Assembly: GCA_945861535.1 (NCBI GenBank)
Contig: CAMAUZ010000027.1
Coordinates: 19,435-83,434 of the forward strand
Direction of reading: 5' to 3'
DNA: 64,000 nt
Source of the DNA: Akkermansia muciniphila
GTDB taxonomy: Bacteria; Verrucomicrobiota; Verrucomicrobiia; Limisphaerales; BJHT01
Notes under the pieces: model-generated
Databases searched by the model: none
Seen by the model: the letters and a program-made list of their open reading frames with translations, nothing else
What the model was told of the DNA's origin: nothing
Shown: positions 1 through 10,350 of the stretch, piece after piece
Layout: every line of letters begins with the position of its first letter
Position numbering within the stretch: the first letter of the stretch is position 1
Made by a program: the position numbers and the translations under genes

Positions 1-2
1 TT

Positions 3-281
3 TACGAACGCGCGCGGACCGCGAAAGGAGCCGCCATCGCCGCCGCCGAGCCGACGCTGCGCAGTTGGTGGCAGGAGCACGACAACAAGGGCGGCTCCGT
101 GGTGGGCTTGAAAGACCTGCCCAACCCACCGCCCGGCAGCAGCGGCCTGCAACTGCGAGTGCAACTCAGCGAACTGCTCGAAGGCTTTCGCCCCGGTCGC
201 ATTGTCCGCTATCGTCCCAACGGCTTTCCCAGCGTAAAACTGCCGCCCGAAGAGCGCATCAAAAGCTTCGATGACCGCTGA
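3..281 (+). CDS. C-terminal part of a conserved protein of unknown function (5' end outside window)
   Basis: Only the last 92 codons are present; the reading frame is open from the window edge to a TGA at 279-281. I do not recognise a family. The last 50 or so residues closely match the C-terminus of the protein at 2967-4118: both carry NPPPGSSG, then a strand-like segment, then an ELL-(E/D)-G-(F/Y)-RPG motif, and both end in ERxxS-(F/L)-(E/D)-DR. The two are therefore paralogues. They flank the cytochrome c gene, whose possible start codons lie 18 and 48 bases downstream of this stop, so the three are probably one transcription unit. The function is unknown. By analogy with its paralogue it is probably exported. 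Confidence 0.7.
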   Translation, partial: YERARTAKGAAIAAAEPTLRSWWQEHDNKGGSVVGLKDLPNPPPGSSGLQLRVQLSELLEGFRPGRIVRYRPNGFPSVKLPPEERIKSFDDR

Positions 282-299
282 ACCAACCGGCCACCCGCC

Positions 300-2663
300 A
301 TGCCTGCCATGCCCGCATTTTTCCCAGCGATGAACCCGCAGCTCCGACTGTTCGCCCGCACCCTGGCCGCCTGCCTTGTCCTCGCCACGCCCGCCCCCGC
401 CGCCGAGGCCCCGACCAAGGCCTTCTTCGCCGAGCACTGCCTCCGCTGCCACGGCGAGAAGCAGCAGAAGGGCGAGTTCCGCGTGGACACACTGCCCACG
501 GACTTCTCCGAAATCGGCAACGCCCAGCGCTGGGCCGAGGTGCTGTTCCGCATCAACACGCGCGAAATGCCGCCGAAGAAGGAGCCGCAGCCCAAGGCCT
601 CCGAGTTGGGGCCGGTCGTGGACTGGATTTCCACGCGCATCAAGGAAGGCGAAGCCGTGCGCATGGCCAAGCGCAGTCCGGTGTCCCACTACCGCCTGAG
701 CCGCGAGGAATACGGCCACACGGTTTACGATTTGCTCGGCGTTTACTTCGATGTCGATGCGCCCGGTGCTTTCAATGAAGACCCGCGCTGGCACGGCTTC
801 GAGCGCATCGGTTCGATGCTCTCGCTCTCGCCGTCGCATGTGGACCGTTACTTCAAGGCCGCCGAGACCGTGCTCGAACGCGCCTTCCCCGAGTCGCCGA
901 CGAAGGCGAGCAAAGGCCGCAGCGAAGCCCCGGCCGGCAGTCGCTGGCTGATTGTTCCCGGCCATCGGCGCGGCAACCTCCGCGCCACGGCTCCCGGCCT
1001 GTATCGCATCCGCGTGCAACTCAGCGCGGTGCCCTCGTTCAAAGGCCGCCTGCCGCATCTGGCCGTCTGGCACAACGGTTTGAAGCGCTCCATCATTGGT
1101 CAGGATGTGCAAGCCGCCGAGGACAAACCCACGGTCGTCGAGATAGAAACCTTCCTCCCCGAGGGCGGACTCGACCTCGTGAACGAAACACCCGGCATGC
1201 TCTCCGACGGGCAGACGCCAAGCATCGGTGCCATGCCGTTCTCCAGCCTCGCCGACCTGAAGAACGTCACGCCGAAATCCTACAAGCTGCTCGACGAGCA
1301 GGGCCGCTCGATTTTCCCGCTGCTCATCGTGGACTGGGTGGAATGGGAAGGCCCCATCCTCACCGAGGCCGACCAGAAGAAGCACGAGGGACTCTTTCCC
1401 GCGAAAGCCGGCGACCTCGCCGAGGCGCGCGAATGCCTGAAGCGATTCGCCGCGCGCGCATGGCGCAGGCCCGTGGCCGACGCGGACATCGAGCGTTTCA
1501 TGAAGGTCATTTCCAGCGAACTGGCCGCGGGCGAAAAATTCCGCTCGGCCTATCTCGCCGGGATGGTCGGCGTGCTCACGGCGAAGAATTTTTATTACCT
1601 CGAAGAAGGCTCCGCCACGCAGCGCCGCGACCGGGTCAACGACTGGGAACTCGCCTCGCGCCTGTCCTATTTCCTGTGGGGTTCGCTGCCGGACGCCGAG
1701 CTGTCCGCCGCCGCACAAGCTGGCAAGCTGCACGAACCGGCGGTTTTAAGGACACAGGTCGCGCGCCTGTTCGCCGACGCGAAAATCAAGCGCTTCACCG
1801 ACGCCTTCCCCAAGCAATGGCTCCAGCTCCACAAGGTCGGCGTCTTCCCGCCCGACCCCGAGCTTTACCCCGACTACGACAAGTGGCTCGAGAAGAGCAT
1901 GGTGCTGGAGTCGGTGAGCTACTTCACCGAGGTCTTCGCCCGGAACCTGTCGCTGCGCGAGTTTCTCAATTCCGACTGGACGATGCTGAACTCCCGGCTC
2001 GCGATGCACTACCAGATGCCGCCGACGAAAGCCTCGGCGTTCCAGCGCGTGACGCTGCGGCCCGACGACCACCGCGGCGGTCTGCTCACGCACGCGGGCG
2101 TGCTCATGCTCACCTCCGACGGCACGCGGCACCGGCCCGTGCATCGCGGCGTGTGGGTCTCGGAAGCGGTCTTCGCCAAAACGCCACCGCCGCCGCCGCC
2201 GAATGTCGAACCGCTCGAAGCCACGCCCGGCAACAAGCCCAAGGCCACCATCCGTCAGCAACTCGAAGCCCACGCGACGCACGCCAACTGCGCGGCCTGC
2301 CACCAGCGCATTGACCCGCTGGGCTTCGCGTTCGACAACTTCGACGCCATCGGCCGCTGGCGGACCGAGGAGGTCATGCCCACCGGGCAGGGCGCAAATC
2401 CCCCCGTGAACGCGAGCGGCAAACTGCCCGACGGCCGCGCCTACGACGGCCCGGACGCTTTCAAAAAGCTCCTCGTGCAAGACCTCGACCGCTTCGGCGA
2501 AGCCTTCGTCGAGCAACTCGCGACCTTCGCCCTACGCCGCGCGATGAGCACCGACGATGCGACGGCGCTCAGAGCCATCGCCCACGCCAGCAAGGCGGAC
2601 GACTACCGGCTCAAGCCCGTCATCGAGCGGTTCGTGCTCTCCGAGCTTTTCCAGAAACGGTGA
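300..2663 (+). CDS. Secreted DUF1592/DUF1588/DUF1587-type multi-domain cytochrome c protein
   Basis: The 787-residue product has an N-terminal signal peptide; an internal Met at 330 (MNPQLRLF) gives a cleaner signal and may be the true start. A heme-binding CLRCH motif follows at about residue 50, as in the PSCyt domain. Next come a DUF1587-like segment ([16 protein letters not shown]), a DUF1592-like centre, a DUF1588-like segment ([16 protein letters not shown] and a proline run), a second CAACH motif with [13 protein letters not shown], and a DUF1585-like C-terminus. This architecture is typical of Planctomycetota and Verrucomicrobiota. It is presumed to be a periplasmic or surface heme protein, but no reaction is established. 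The usual DUF1552 partner is absent; two paralogues of unknown function flank it instead. Confidence 0.85.
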   Translation: MPAMPAFFPAMNPQLRLFARTLAACLVLATPAPAAEAPTKAFFAEHCLRCHGEKQQKGEFRVDTLPTDFSEIGNAQRWAEVLFRINTREMPPKKEPQPKASELGPVVDWISTRIKEGEAVRMAKRSPVSHYRLSREEYGHTVYDLLGVYFDVDAPGAFNEDPRWHGFERIGSMLSLSPSHVDRYFKAAETVLERAFPESPTKASKGRSEAPAGSRWLIVPGHRRGNLRATAPGLYRIRVQLSAVPSFKGRLPHLAVWHNGLKRSIIGQDVQAAEDKPTVVEIETFLPEGGLDLVNETPGMLSDGQTPSIGAMPFSSLADLKNVTPKSYKLLDEQGRSIFPLLIVDWVEWEGPILTEADQKKHEGLFPAKAGDLAEARECLKRFAARAWRRPVADADIERFMKVISSELAAGEKFRSAYLAGMVGVLTAKNFYYLEEGSATQRRDRVNDWELASRLSYFLWGSLPDAELSAAAQAGKLHEPAVLRTQVARLFADAKIKRFTDAFPKQWLQLHKVGVFPPDPELYPDYDKWLEKSMVLESVSYFTEVFARNLSLREFLNSDWTMLNSRLAMHYQMPPTKASAFQRVTLRPDDHRGGLLTHAGVLMLTSDGTRHRPVHRGVWVSEAVFAKTPPPPPPNVEPLEATPGNKPKATIRQQLEAHATHANCAACHQRIDPLGFAFDNFDAIGRWRTEEVMPTGQGANPPVNASGKLPDGRAYDGPDAFKKLLVQDLDRFGEAFVEQLATFALRRAMSTDDATALRAIAHASKADDYRLKPVIERFVLSELFQKR

Positions 2664-2704
2664 TGTGCCCGCCGCCCGCACGCTTCGCGACGAAACTTTG
2701 CGCC

Positions 2705-2774
2705 GTAGCCGCCGACGTGAGGAGGCGGACGCGCCCGTCAGCCACGCGATCCGCCTCCTCACGTCGGCGGCTAC
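2705..2774. repeat. Palindromic repeat, family R1 (copy 1)
   Basis: Inverted repeat with arms of about 25 bases (gtagccgccgacgtgagg ... cctcacgtcggcggctac) around a short variable loop. Near-identical arms recur at 54170-54244 and 58543-58618. Together with the next repeat it fills most of the 303-base gap between the cytochrome gene and the next gene. Confidence 0.8.
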
Positions 2775-2812
2775 ACGGTTATCTCGTTCGGAAACACCCG
2801 TCGCGGGTAGGG

Positions 2813-2893
2813 CGGGGTGTCCTCACCCCGCCGTCGGCCACCCGAACGCTGCGGGTATTCGGCGGCGCGGTGAGGACACCGCGCCCTACCCAC
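2813..2893. repeat. Palindromic repeat, family R2 (copy 1)
   Basis: Inverted repeat beginning gggtagggcggggtgtcc and ending ggacaccgcgccctaccc. A diverged second copy lies at 56660-56738. Both are intergenic and sit close to another repeat family. Confidence 0.7.
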
Positions 2894-2966
2894 GCTCGTT
2901 CAGGGAAAGCGATTGCCCGCTGCCTTGCTCGAAGCCAATGAACCCATCCGAAACAGGAAATATTTT

Positions 2967-4118
2967 ATGAACCTCCCTCGCCGCACATTCTTCCGCACCC
3001 TCGCCGCTGCGGCGGCACTGCCACTCCTCGCCCTCACCGCACCCGCCGCCGACCACATCCCCCAGCCCGGCCAATTCCCGCCGCCCGGCTCCGGCCATTA
3101 CCTCTCGGGCGAAATCGTGCAACTCGACCCCGCTCGTCGCCGCGGTGCCTTGCGACTCGATGGCAACGAACCGCACGACCGCTATCAATCCGGCGCGCTG
3201 CATTCCTTCGCCCTGCTGCCGTATGCGATGTGCTGGTTCAACGGCGCGCCCGCCGAACTGCGCGACCTCCCCATCGGCACGCACGTTCACGGCTACTTCT
3301 TCGTGCCGCCGCCGGGCGAGGAAAAGACCATCCCGCCGCTGCCGAAGGGTCAGGAGAGATACGAAATCAAATACAACCACGCCCTCTCGCTCGAGGACGA
3401 CTTCAGCTTTTACCAACGGCGCGGCCAGGCGTGGAAGGTCGTCTCAGTGGACGAAGCCAAAGGCAAATTGAACGTCGCCCCGACCGGCACCATGGCCAAG
3501 GACGGCATCAACAAGCCCTACATCTTCGACCTCGACCACGCCACGCGCGTCTGGCGCGGCCGCACGCTCGTTGAGCTGAAGGACATTGCGCCTGACACCA
3601 TCGTCCAGCTCAACCTCACGTGGTCGCAAGGCTGGCGCGACAAGGAATTCACCGTCTCCGACCTTTGGGTCGACGACGCGGCCCGCGCCGCCGCCACGGA
3701 ACTTCAGCGTCGCCGGCACGTGATCTTCCAACGCCAACGTTGGCTCCCCGGCTGGATTGACGCCGTGGAGAACTTCGACTTCGGCGGCGGCATGCTCACC
3801 TTCACGCTCTTTGGCCCCATGGACCAATCCCTCTACGACGACCTCAAGACCTCGCAGGACAAAGGCTTCGGCGTCGCCGTCGCCGAGAAAGACCTGCGCA
3901 CCTGGTTTCACCGCAGCGACAAAAAAATCGGCAAGGTCGTGGAATGGAAAGAGACGCCCAACCCGCCCCCCGGCAGCAGCGGCATCCAAGTGCGAATGAA
4001 GTTCACCGAACTCCTCGACGGCTACCGCCCCGGCCTCATCATCCGTGTGAAAAGCGACCTGTGGAAATTTGTCACCATCCCCACCGAGGAACGGGTGAGG
4101 TCGCTGGAAGATCGGTAG
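2967..4118 (+). CDS. Exported protein of unknown function, paralogue of the partial gene at 3-281
   Basis: The 383-residue product starts at an ATG preceded by an AGGAAA ribosome-binding site at 2954-2959; an upstream in-frame ATG at 2913 lacks one and would bury the signal. The N-terminus (MNLPRRTFFRTLAAAAALPL) carries a twin-arginine-like RR and a hydrophobic core, so Tat export is possible. No catalytic motif is evident. The body alternates beta-rich and charged segments, and its last 50 or so residues match the truncated protein at 3-281. I do not recognise a family. The link to the neighbouring cytochrome c protein suggests a shared exported pathway, but nothing in the sequence proves it. 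Confidence 0.75.
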   Translation: MNLPRRTFFRTLAAAAALPLLALTAPAADHIPQPGQFPPPGSGHYLSGEIVQLDPARRRGALRLDGNEPHDRYQSGALHSFALLPYAMCWFNGAPAELRDLPIGTHVHGYFFVPPPGEEKTIPPLPKGQERYEIKYNHALSLEDDFSFYQRRGQAWKVVSVDEAKGKLNVAPTGTMAKDGINKPYIFDLDHATRVWRGRTLVELKDIAPDTIVQLNLTWSQGWRDKEFTVSDLWVDDAARAAATELQRRRHVIFQRQRWLPGWIDAVENFDFGGGMLTFTLFGPMDQSLYDDLKTSQDKGFGVAVAEKDLRTWFHRSDKKIGKVVEWKETPNPPPGSSGIQVRMKFTELLDGYRPGLIIRVKSDLWKFVTIPTEERVRSLEDR

Positions 4119-4220
4119 CCATCCGTCGCGGCGATTCTCGCGGAACATGTACCATGCGGTCGTCCGCGCGCCCTGAAGTCCGCGCACCAAGTATCATCGC
4201 ACCCGCTCGATTCATCGGCC

Positions 4221-4253
4221 CTTTCCTTGAGCTTTGAGCTTTATCCTTGGAGC
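4221..4253. repeat. Dispersed repeat, family R5 (ttgagctttgagcttta type)
   Basis: Contains cttgagctttgagcttta followed by tccttggagc. The same word set recurs at 13152-13180, 13281-13334, 47541-47597 and 56746-56800, in either orientation. Here it lies just upstream of the aminotransferase gene. Confidence 0.65.
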
Positions 4254-4317
4254 ATTTTCCCCACCGGGAAAACTCCCTTGCCCCCCACCCCCTCGCTCCC
4301 CATTGTCTGCGCCGCTT

Positions 4318-5493
4318 ATGAATTATCGCATCTCGCACCGTGCCGCCTCGCTCGCTCCATCGCTCACTCTGGCCATTGATTCCAAGGCCAAACAGATGAA
4401 GGCCGAGGGCATGGACGTCGTGGGCTTCGGCGCGGGCGAACCGGACTTCGACACGCCCGACCACATCAAGATGGCCGCCATCAAGGGCCTCGCGGACGGC
4501 TTCACCAAATACACGCCCAGCAGCGGCATCCCGGAGCTGCGCCAGGCCGTCGCCGACAAATTCAAACGCGAAAACGGCCTCAGCTACAAACCCAGCCAGG
4601 TCATCATCTCCTGCGGCGGCAAACACTCCTGCTTCAACGTCATCATCGCCACCTGCGAGGAAGGCGACGAGGTCATCATCCCCGCGCCCTACTGGCTCAG
4701 CTATCCCGAGATGGTCAAGCTCGCCGGAGCTACGCCGGTCGTCCTTACCACGACCGACCGCACCGAGTTCAAGGTCACGCCCGACCAACTCCGCGGCGCG
4801 ATCACTTCCCGCACGCGGCTCTTCATTCTCAACAGCCCGAGCAACCCGACCGGCAGCGTTTACACCCCCGCCGAGATCAAAGCCCTCGGCGACATCTGCG
4901 TGGAAAAAGGCGTCCTCATCATGAGCGACGAAATCTACGAGCACCTGCTCTACGACGGCGCGAAACACCAGAGCGTCGCGAGCTTCTCCCAGGCGCACTA
5001 CGACCACACCATCGTCGTCCACGGCTTCGCCAAGGCCTGGAGCATGACCGGCTGGCGGCTCGGTTTTCTCGCCGCGCCCGAACCCATCGCCAAGGCCATC
5101 GACGCCGTCCAAAGCCACAGCACCAGCAACCCGACCAGCTTCGCGCAAAAAGGCGGCGTCGCGGCCCTCACTGGCTCGCAGGCGCACCTGCCATCGTGGC
5201 TCGCCGAATACGACCGCCGCCGGAAATTCGCGTGGGAAAAATTCAACGCCATGCCCGGCGTCTCGTGTGTCAACAGCCAGGGCGCGTTCTACCTCTTCCC
5301 GAACATCTCCAAGCTCGGCCTCAAATCCGCCGACTTCTGCGCCCGCCTCCTAGAAGAGGAAAAAGTCGCCGCCGTCCCCGGCATCGCCTTCGGAGCCGAC
5401 GACTACATCCGCATCAGCTACGCGACCGGCATGGCCAACATCGAGAAAGGGATGGCGCGCATCGACCGCTTCGTCCGGGCGCTGGCGAAGTAA
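4318..5493 (+). CDS. Class I/II pyridoxal-phosphate aminotransferase, probably aspartate aminotransferase
   Basis: This 391-residue fold-type I aminotransferase transfers the amino group between an amino acid, probably aspartate, and 2-oxoglutarate in the cytoplasm. Family features are the N-terminal GAGEPDFDTPDHI, SNPTG near residue 180, the DEIYEHLLY segment, and the PLP-binding lysine (Lys239) in AKAWSMTGWRLGF. The C-terminal YIRISYATG holds the substrate-carboxylate arginine. Length fits the bacterial aspartate aminotransferase Igamma group. I chose the ATG at 4318 because MNYRISHRAASLAPS matches the family start; the upstream extension to 4234 reads through repeat R5. Substrate preference among aspartate, tyrosine and alanine cannot be settled from sequence. 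Confidence 0.9.
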   Translation: MNYRISHRAASLAPSLTLAIDSKAKQMKAEGMDVVGFGAGEPDFDTPDHIKMAAIKGLADGFTKYTPSSGIPELRQAVADKFKRENGLSYKPSQVIISCGGKHSCFNVIIATCEEGDEVIIPAPYWLSYPEMVKLAGATPVVLTTTDRTEFKVTPDQLRGAITSRTRLFILNSPSNPTGSVYTPAEIKALGDICVEKGVLIMSDEIYEHLLYDGAKHQSVASFSQAHYDHTIVVHGFAKAWSMTGWRLGFLAAPEPIAKAIDAVQSHSTSNPTSFAQKGGVAALTGSQAHLPSWLAEYDRRRKFAWEKFNAMPGVSCVNSQGAFYLFPNISKLGLKSADFCARLLEEEKVAAVPGIAFGADDYIRISYATGMANIEKGMARIDRFVRALAK

Positions 5494-5555
5494 GCCGGAG
5501 TGCGCCCGTCCCCGGGCGCAGCGCCGTACATTCGCAAGGGATCGCCCGGTCGGCA

Positions 5556-5723
5556 CTAACCAGCCGTGGGTAGGATCATCACCATCGCCCGCGCCACAAG
5601 CGCCGCCCGCTGCTCGTCCGTGAGATAGTTGCACTGCGCCCGGTTCTTGCGGGCGATCACCACGCCCTTCGTCGTCGCAGGCGGCCGCTCCGCTTCGTCC
5701 CTGATTTTCGGAGGTTTCTTCAT
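5556..5723 (-). CDS. Small hypothetical protein overlapping the end of prmA
   Basis: A 55-residue ORF (MKKPPKIRDEAERPP...). Its ATG overlaps the prmA stop as ATGA, and a GGAAAGG sits about 9 bases upstream. The arrangement suggests translational coupling. No family is recognised; it has a basic N-terminus and a short C-terminal helix-like region (DEQRAALVARAMVM). It could be spurious, because the end of prmA itself runs through repeat-like sequence. Confidence 0.45.
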   Translation of the reverse strand: MKKPPKIRDEAERPPATTKGVVIARKNRAQCNYLTDEQRAALVARAMVMILPTAG

Positions 5724-6730
5724 GTCGGCGAACCTTTCCCGGGCACCACCAGAATCGCAAACGAAGAACCGCCCCATCCCTGCCCTTTTTGCGTCTTCTT
5801 GCGTCCTTTGCGGCAATACCCTCGCCCCACCCGCACGAAACTCCCCGACTGCCACTCCTTCTCCACCTGCGTCGCCACCAACCGCATCCCGCGCTCCGCA
5901 TACGCCGCTACCACGCGCTCGAACTGCGTCACCAAAATCCCCGCCAACACCAGCACCCCGTCCGCCGCCAGCCGGTTGATAATCCGCTCCCGCTCCGCAA
6001 TCAGCAGATCGAAAATCAGATTCGCGCACACCACTTCGTGCCGCACCCGGCTCGTGCGCGGCAGCGTCGTCAAATCCTGCCGCGCCATCCGCACCCGCCC
6101 GGCCAGCCCATTCTGCCGTGCATTCTCGCGCGCCACCCGCACCGCTTCCGGATCAAAATCAAACGCCACCACCGGTTCATAACCCAGCTTCGCCGCCGCG
6201 ATCGCGAGAATCCCCGACCCCGTCCCCATATCCAAAAACCCGCGCGCCCCCGCGCCCGCCCGCGGCCGATGCTTCACCAACTGCCGCAGACAAAACGACG
6301 TCGTCGCATGTTGCCCCGTCCCGAAACTCAGCCCCGGATCCAGCACCACCTCCGCCTGCCCCGCCCGCGCCCGCCGCCGACTCCAACTCGGCCGGATCAA
6401 CAACGCGCCCCCAATCGCCAGCGGCTTGAAATGCTTCTTCCACGACTCCGCCCAATCCTCGCGCCGCACCGCCCGCACCGCCATCGCGCCGTCCCCCGGC
6501 TCCACGCCCGCCGCGCGCAAATCCCCCAACCCCGCCGCCAATTCCCGCTGCCACGCCGCCAGCAGCGCGCCCTCCGCCTCCGTGTAAACCGACACCCGCA
6601 CCTCCCCCGTCTCCGCGTTCAGATACACCGCCGGCGTCGCCCCAAACACCCGCTCCACCAGCGCCACCACCGGCTCCTCCGCCTCGGCGCGGATGGCGAA
6701 CACCAACTCATTCAACGGTTTCGTTTTCAT
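5720..6730 (-). CDS. prmA: Ribosomal protein L11 methyltransferase (PrmA family)
   Basis: The 336-residue product is an S-adenosylmethionine-dependent methyltransferase expected to methylate ribosomal protein L11 in the cytoplasm. It has the N-terminal L11-binding type region, the diagnostic DPGLSFGTGQHATT, and the SAM-binding DMGTGSGILAIAAAKLG. A CANLIFDLL segment replaces the classical N-(I/L)-L-A. The ATG at 6730 (MKTKPLNELVF) was chosen because the upstream extension is translated repeat sequence. The last 30 or so residues, after FVRVGRGY, are basic and low in complexity. They are encoded by a gcgtcttcttgcgtcctttg repeat, so the natural stop was probably lost and replaced downstream. Confidence 0.85.
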   Translation of the reverse strand: MKTKPLNELVFAIRAEAEEPVVALVERVFGATPAVYLNAETGEVRVSVYTEAEGALLAAWQRELAAGLGDLRAAGVEPGDGAMAVRAVRREDWAESWKKHFKPLAIGGALLIRPSWSRRRARAGQAEVVLDPGLSFGTGQHATTSFCLRQLVKHRPRAGAGARGFLDMGTGSGILAIAAAKLGYEPVVAFDFDPEAVRVARENARQNGLAGRVRMARQDLTTLPRTSRVRHEVVCANLIFDLLIAERERIINRLAADGVLVLAGILVTQFERVVAAYAERGMRLVATQVEKEWQSGSFVRVGRGYCRKGRKKTQKGQGWGGSSFAILVVPGKGSPT

Positions 6731-6750
6731 CGTAAAAAAATCAGCAACCC

Positions 6751-6887
6751 CAACCCAAGGAGCGCGGCTGTGTCCGCCGCGGACCAGCCGCAGCAGCCCG
6801 AAATCCGCGCCGGCACCCATTGGAATCAGCGGCGTCCCTAGGCGCTAACCTGCTGCGGCTGGTGCTCCGCGCACACAGCCGCGCTCC
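6751..6887. repeat. Large palindromic repeat, family R3 (copy 1)
   Basis: Begins ccaaggagcgcggctgtgtc with ggaccagccgcagcag and ends ctgctgcggctggt ... cacagccgcgctcc. The arms pair over roughly 40 bases around a variable centre. Copies lie at 37116-37253 and 59918-60060. In every frame it yields Ala/Arg-rich pseudo-peptides that should not be annotated as protein. Confidence 0.8.
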
Positions 6888-6902
6888 GTAGTGGGTGGGT
6901 TT

Positions 6903-6940
6903 CCCCTCTCTGTGTCCATCGCGCCTCTGTGGTTCAATTC
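6903..6940. repeat. Dispersed repeat, family R7 (ctctgtgttcatcg...ctctgtggttca)
   Basis: Reads ctctctgtgtccatcgcgcc then tctgtggttcaa. Relatives occur at 39319-39348 (inverted), 39882-39911 and 60067-60096. It lies next to repeat R3, as it also does near 60060. Confidence 0.65.
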
Positions 6941-6948
6941 CCTCCCCC

Positions 6949-7572
6949 TCACGGCCAATCCCGCCACGGCGTGAAATTCAGCAACTGCACCTCCGTCCGC
7001 AACGGCCCATTATCCACCACCGACACGCTCGCGTACTCGATCTCAAACCGCCCCGTCACCACCAGCGGCAAGTCGAGCAACAGCGCCAGCAAAATTCGGA
7101 TCACGCCCCCGTGACACACCACCGCCACCGTCTGCCCGTGATGCTCCGCCAAGATCCGCCGCAAACACGGCTCCACCCGCGCCCGAAACTGCGCCGCCGA
7201 TTCCCCGCCCGGGATCGCCGCCTGATCCATCTTCTCCAGCCAGTCAAACGCGTGCGTGCCGAACTTCTCCAACACCTGCTCCCATGTGTGCCCCGTCCAC
7301 TCGCCGAAATCCACCTCGCGCAAATCCGCCAGATTCACCGGCGTAATCCCCGCAAACTCTGCCGCCAACGGTGCCAACGTCTGCTGCGCCCGCCGCATCG
7401 GACTCGCATAAATCGCATCCAACCGCACCCGCCGCAGATAATCCGCCGACGCCTTCGCCTGCTCCACCCCGCGCGGCGACAGCTCCATGTCGATCTTCCC
7501 CCCAAACGTCCGGTGATACGCCACCGCCACCTCCCCATGCCTGATCAAATAAATCCGCGTTGTCGCCTTCAT
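6949..7572 (-). CDS. Histidine phosphatase superfamily protein (phosphoglycerate mutase-like)
   Basis: The 207-residue product belongs to the histidine phosphatase superfamily. The phospho-acceptor histidine is in YLIRHGE, a second arginine in YASPMRRAQQT, the DLREVDFGEWTG segment follows, and the C-terminal catalytic histidine is in VVCHGGVIR. This resembles CobC/GpmB-type phosphatases, but no cobalamin genes are nearby, so the substrate is unknown. The chosen ATG at 7572 (MKATTRIYLIRHGE) puts the motif where the family has it; an in-frame ATG at 7593 adds seven residues. It lies downstream of rph in the same orientation. Confidence 0.85.
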   Translation of the reverse strand: MKATTRIYLIRHGEVAVAYHRTFGGKIDMELSPRGVEQAKASADYLRRVRLDAIYASPMRRAQQTLAPLAAEFAGITPVNLADLREVDFGEWTGHTWEQVLEKFGTHAFDWLEKMDQAAIPGGESAAQFRARVEPCLRRILAEHHGQTVAVVCHGGVIRILLALLLDLPLVVTGRFEIEYASVSVVDNGPLRTEVQLLNFTPWRDWP

Positions 7573-7661
7573 GTTCGATCCCCACTCCCGCACCCAACCG
7601 CTTCCTTCCGCAATTTTCCCATCTTTTACCCCTTCCCCCTTTTTACCATTTGCCTTGTCCC

Positions 7662-8420
7662 TCAGCCCACCGCCGCCCGCTGCAACCCCAGCAACGTCTT
7701 CACCCCTCCGCGCGCCAACCCCAGCATCGCGACCAACTGCGCATCATTGAACGTCGCCTCCTCCCCCGTCCCCTGCAGCTCCACGAAATCCCCCGCCGCC
7801 GTCATGACAATGTTCATGTCCACCTCCGCCGAGACATCCTCCGTGTAACACAAATCCAGCAGCGCCACGCCCTTCACGATGCCGACACTCACCGCCGCGA
7901 CCCCGGCCAGCAGCGGATTTTCCTTCAACACCCCCGTCGCCAGCAGCTTCCGAATCGCCAGCGCCAGCGCGACATTGGCCCCCGTGATCGCCGCCGTGCG
8001 CGTGCCGCCATCCGCCTGCAACACATCGCAATCCACCCAGATCGTCCGCGCCCCCAGCTTCTCCAAATCCACCGCCGACCGGATCGCCCGCCCGATCAAC
8101 CGCTGAATCTCCGACGACCGCCCGTCGATCTTCCCCTTCGAGATGTCCCGCTGCTTCCGCGTCAGCGTCGAGTACGGCAGCATCGAATACTCCGCCGTGA
8201 TCCAGCCCCCGCTCACCTTTTGATCCTTCATCCACCGCGGCACCGACTCCTCGATCGTCACCCCGCAAATCACCCGCGTCTGCCCCCATTCGATCAACGT
8301 CGAGCCCGTCGCGTGCGGCGCGATGTCATTCTGAAAACGAATTGGCCGCAGCTCATCCGTGCGCCGCCCGTCTGCGCGATTGCCGGGGAAAGGAACAATG
8401 GAACCAGGTAATTCAGTCAT
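7662..8420 (-). CDS. rph: Ribonuclease PH
   Basis: The 252-residue product is the phosphorolytic 3'-5' exoribonuclease that trims tRNA 3' ends. Family features are RADGRRTDELRPI at the start, GSTLIEWGQTRVICGVT, the EYSMLP segment, the GRSSEIQRLIGRAIR block, and CDVLQADGGTRTAAITGA. The C-terminal DLCYTEDVSAEVDMN is also typical. Length is normal for the family. The ATG at 8420 was chosen; upstream codons read through non-coding sequence and repeat R6. It probably shares a transcript with the phosphatase 89 bases downstream. Confidence 0.95.
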   Translation of the reverse strand: MTELPGSIVPFPGNRADGRRTDELRPIRFQNDIAPHATGSTLIEWGQTRVICGVTIEESVPRWMKDQKVSGGWITAEYSMLPYSTLTRKQRDISKGKIDGRSSEIQRLIGRAIRSAVDLEKLGARTIWVDCDVLQADGGTRTAAITGANVALALAIRKLLATGVLKENPLLAGVAAVSVGIVKGVALLDLCYTEDVSAEVDMNIVMTAAGDFVELQGTGEEATFNDAQLVAMLGLARGGVKTLLGLQRAAVG

Positions 8421-8512
8421 AAAAGAGCGCGCATCGTACGCACCGACCCACCGAGTGCAATGTCCAATCACCCGCACCGTCCGCACGCGCCTACGCCCCG
8501 AAAAGGGGAAGT

Positions 8513-8612
8513 TGGCAGGGGAATTTTGGGCAAGGTAATGGGGGGGAAGATGGGCTGCTGAAGTTCGATTTTTTGCCACCAAAAATTCCTTTGCCCCAAA
8601 TTCCCCTGCCAA
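8513..8612. repeat. Dispersed inverted repeat, family R6 (ggcaggggaattttgggca)
   Basis: Left arm ggcaggggaattttgggcaa (from 8514) and right arm ttgccccaaattcccctgcc (ending 8611) form an imperfect inverted pair between the sulfatase and rph genes. A direct doubled copy lies at 59811-59861. Confidence 0.7.
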
Positions 8613-8660
8613 ACAATTCGAGCTGCCGCGTTGTCCGGCCGACCAATTTCCGGGTGAGCC

Positions 8661-10307
<1,647 letters not shown>

Positions 10308-10350
10308 AGAAACGTCTAGGCTGGGTTGGCACCGATGGCCACTGGAGATC

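Noticed and set aside
4234..4318. Longer start for the aminotransferase at 4234
   Set aside because: The extra 28 residues are encoded by repeat R5 and proline-rich sequence with no ribosome-binding site, while 4318 matches the family N-terminus.
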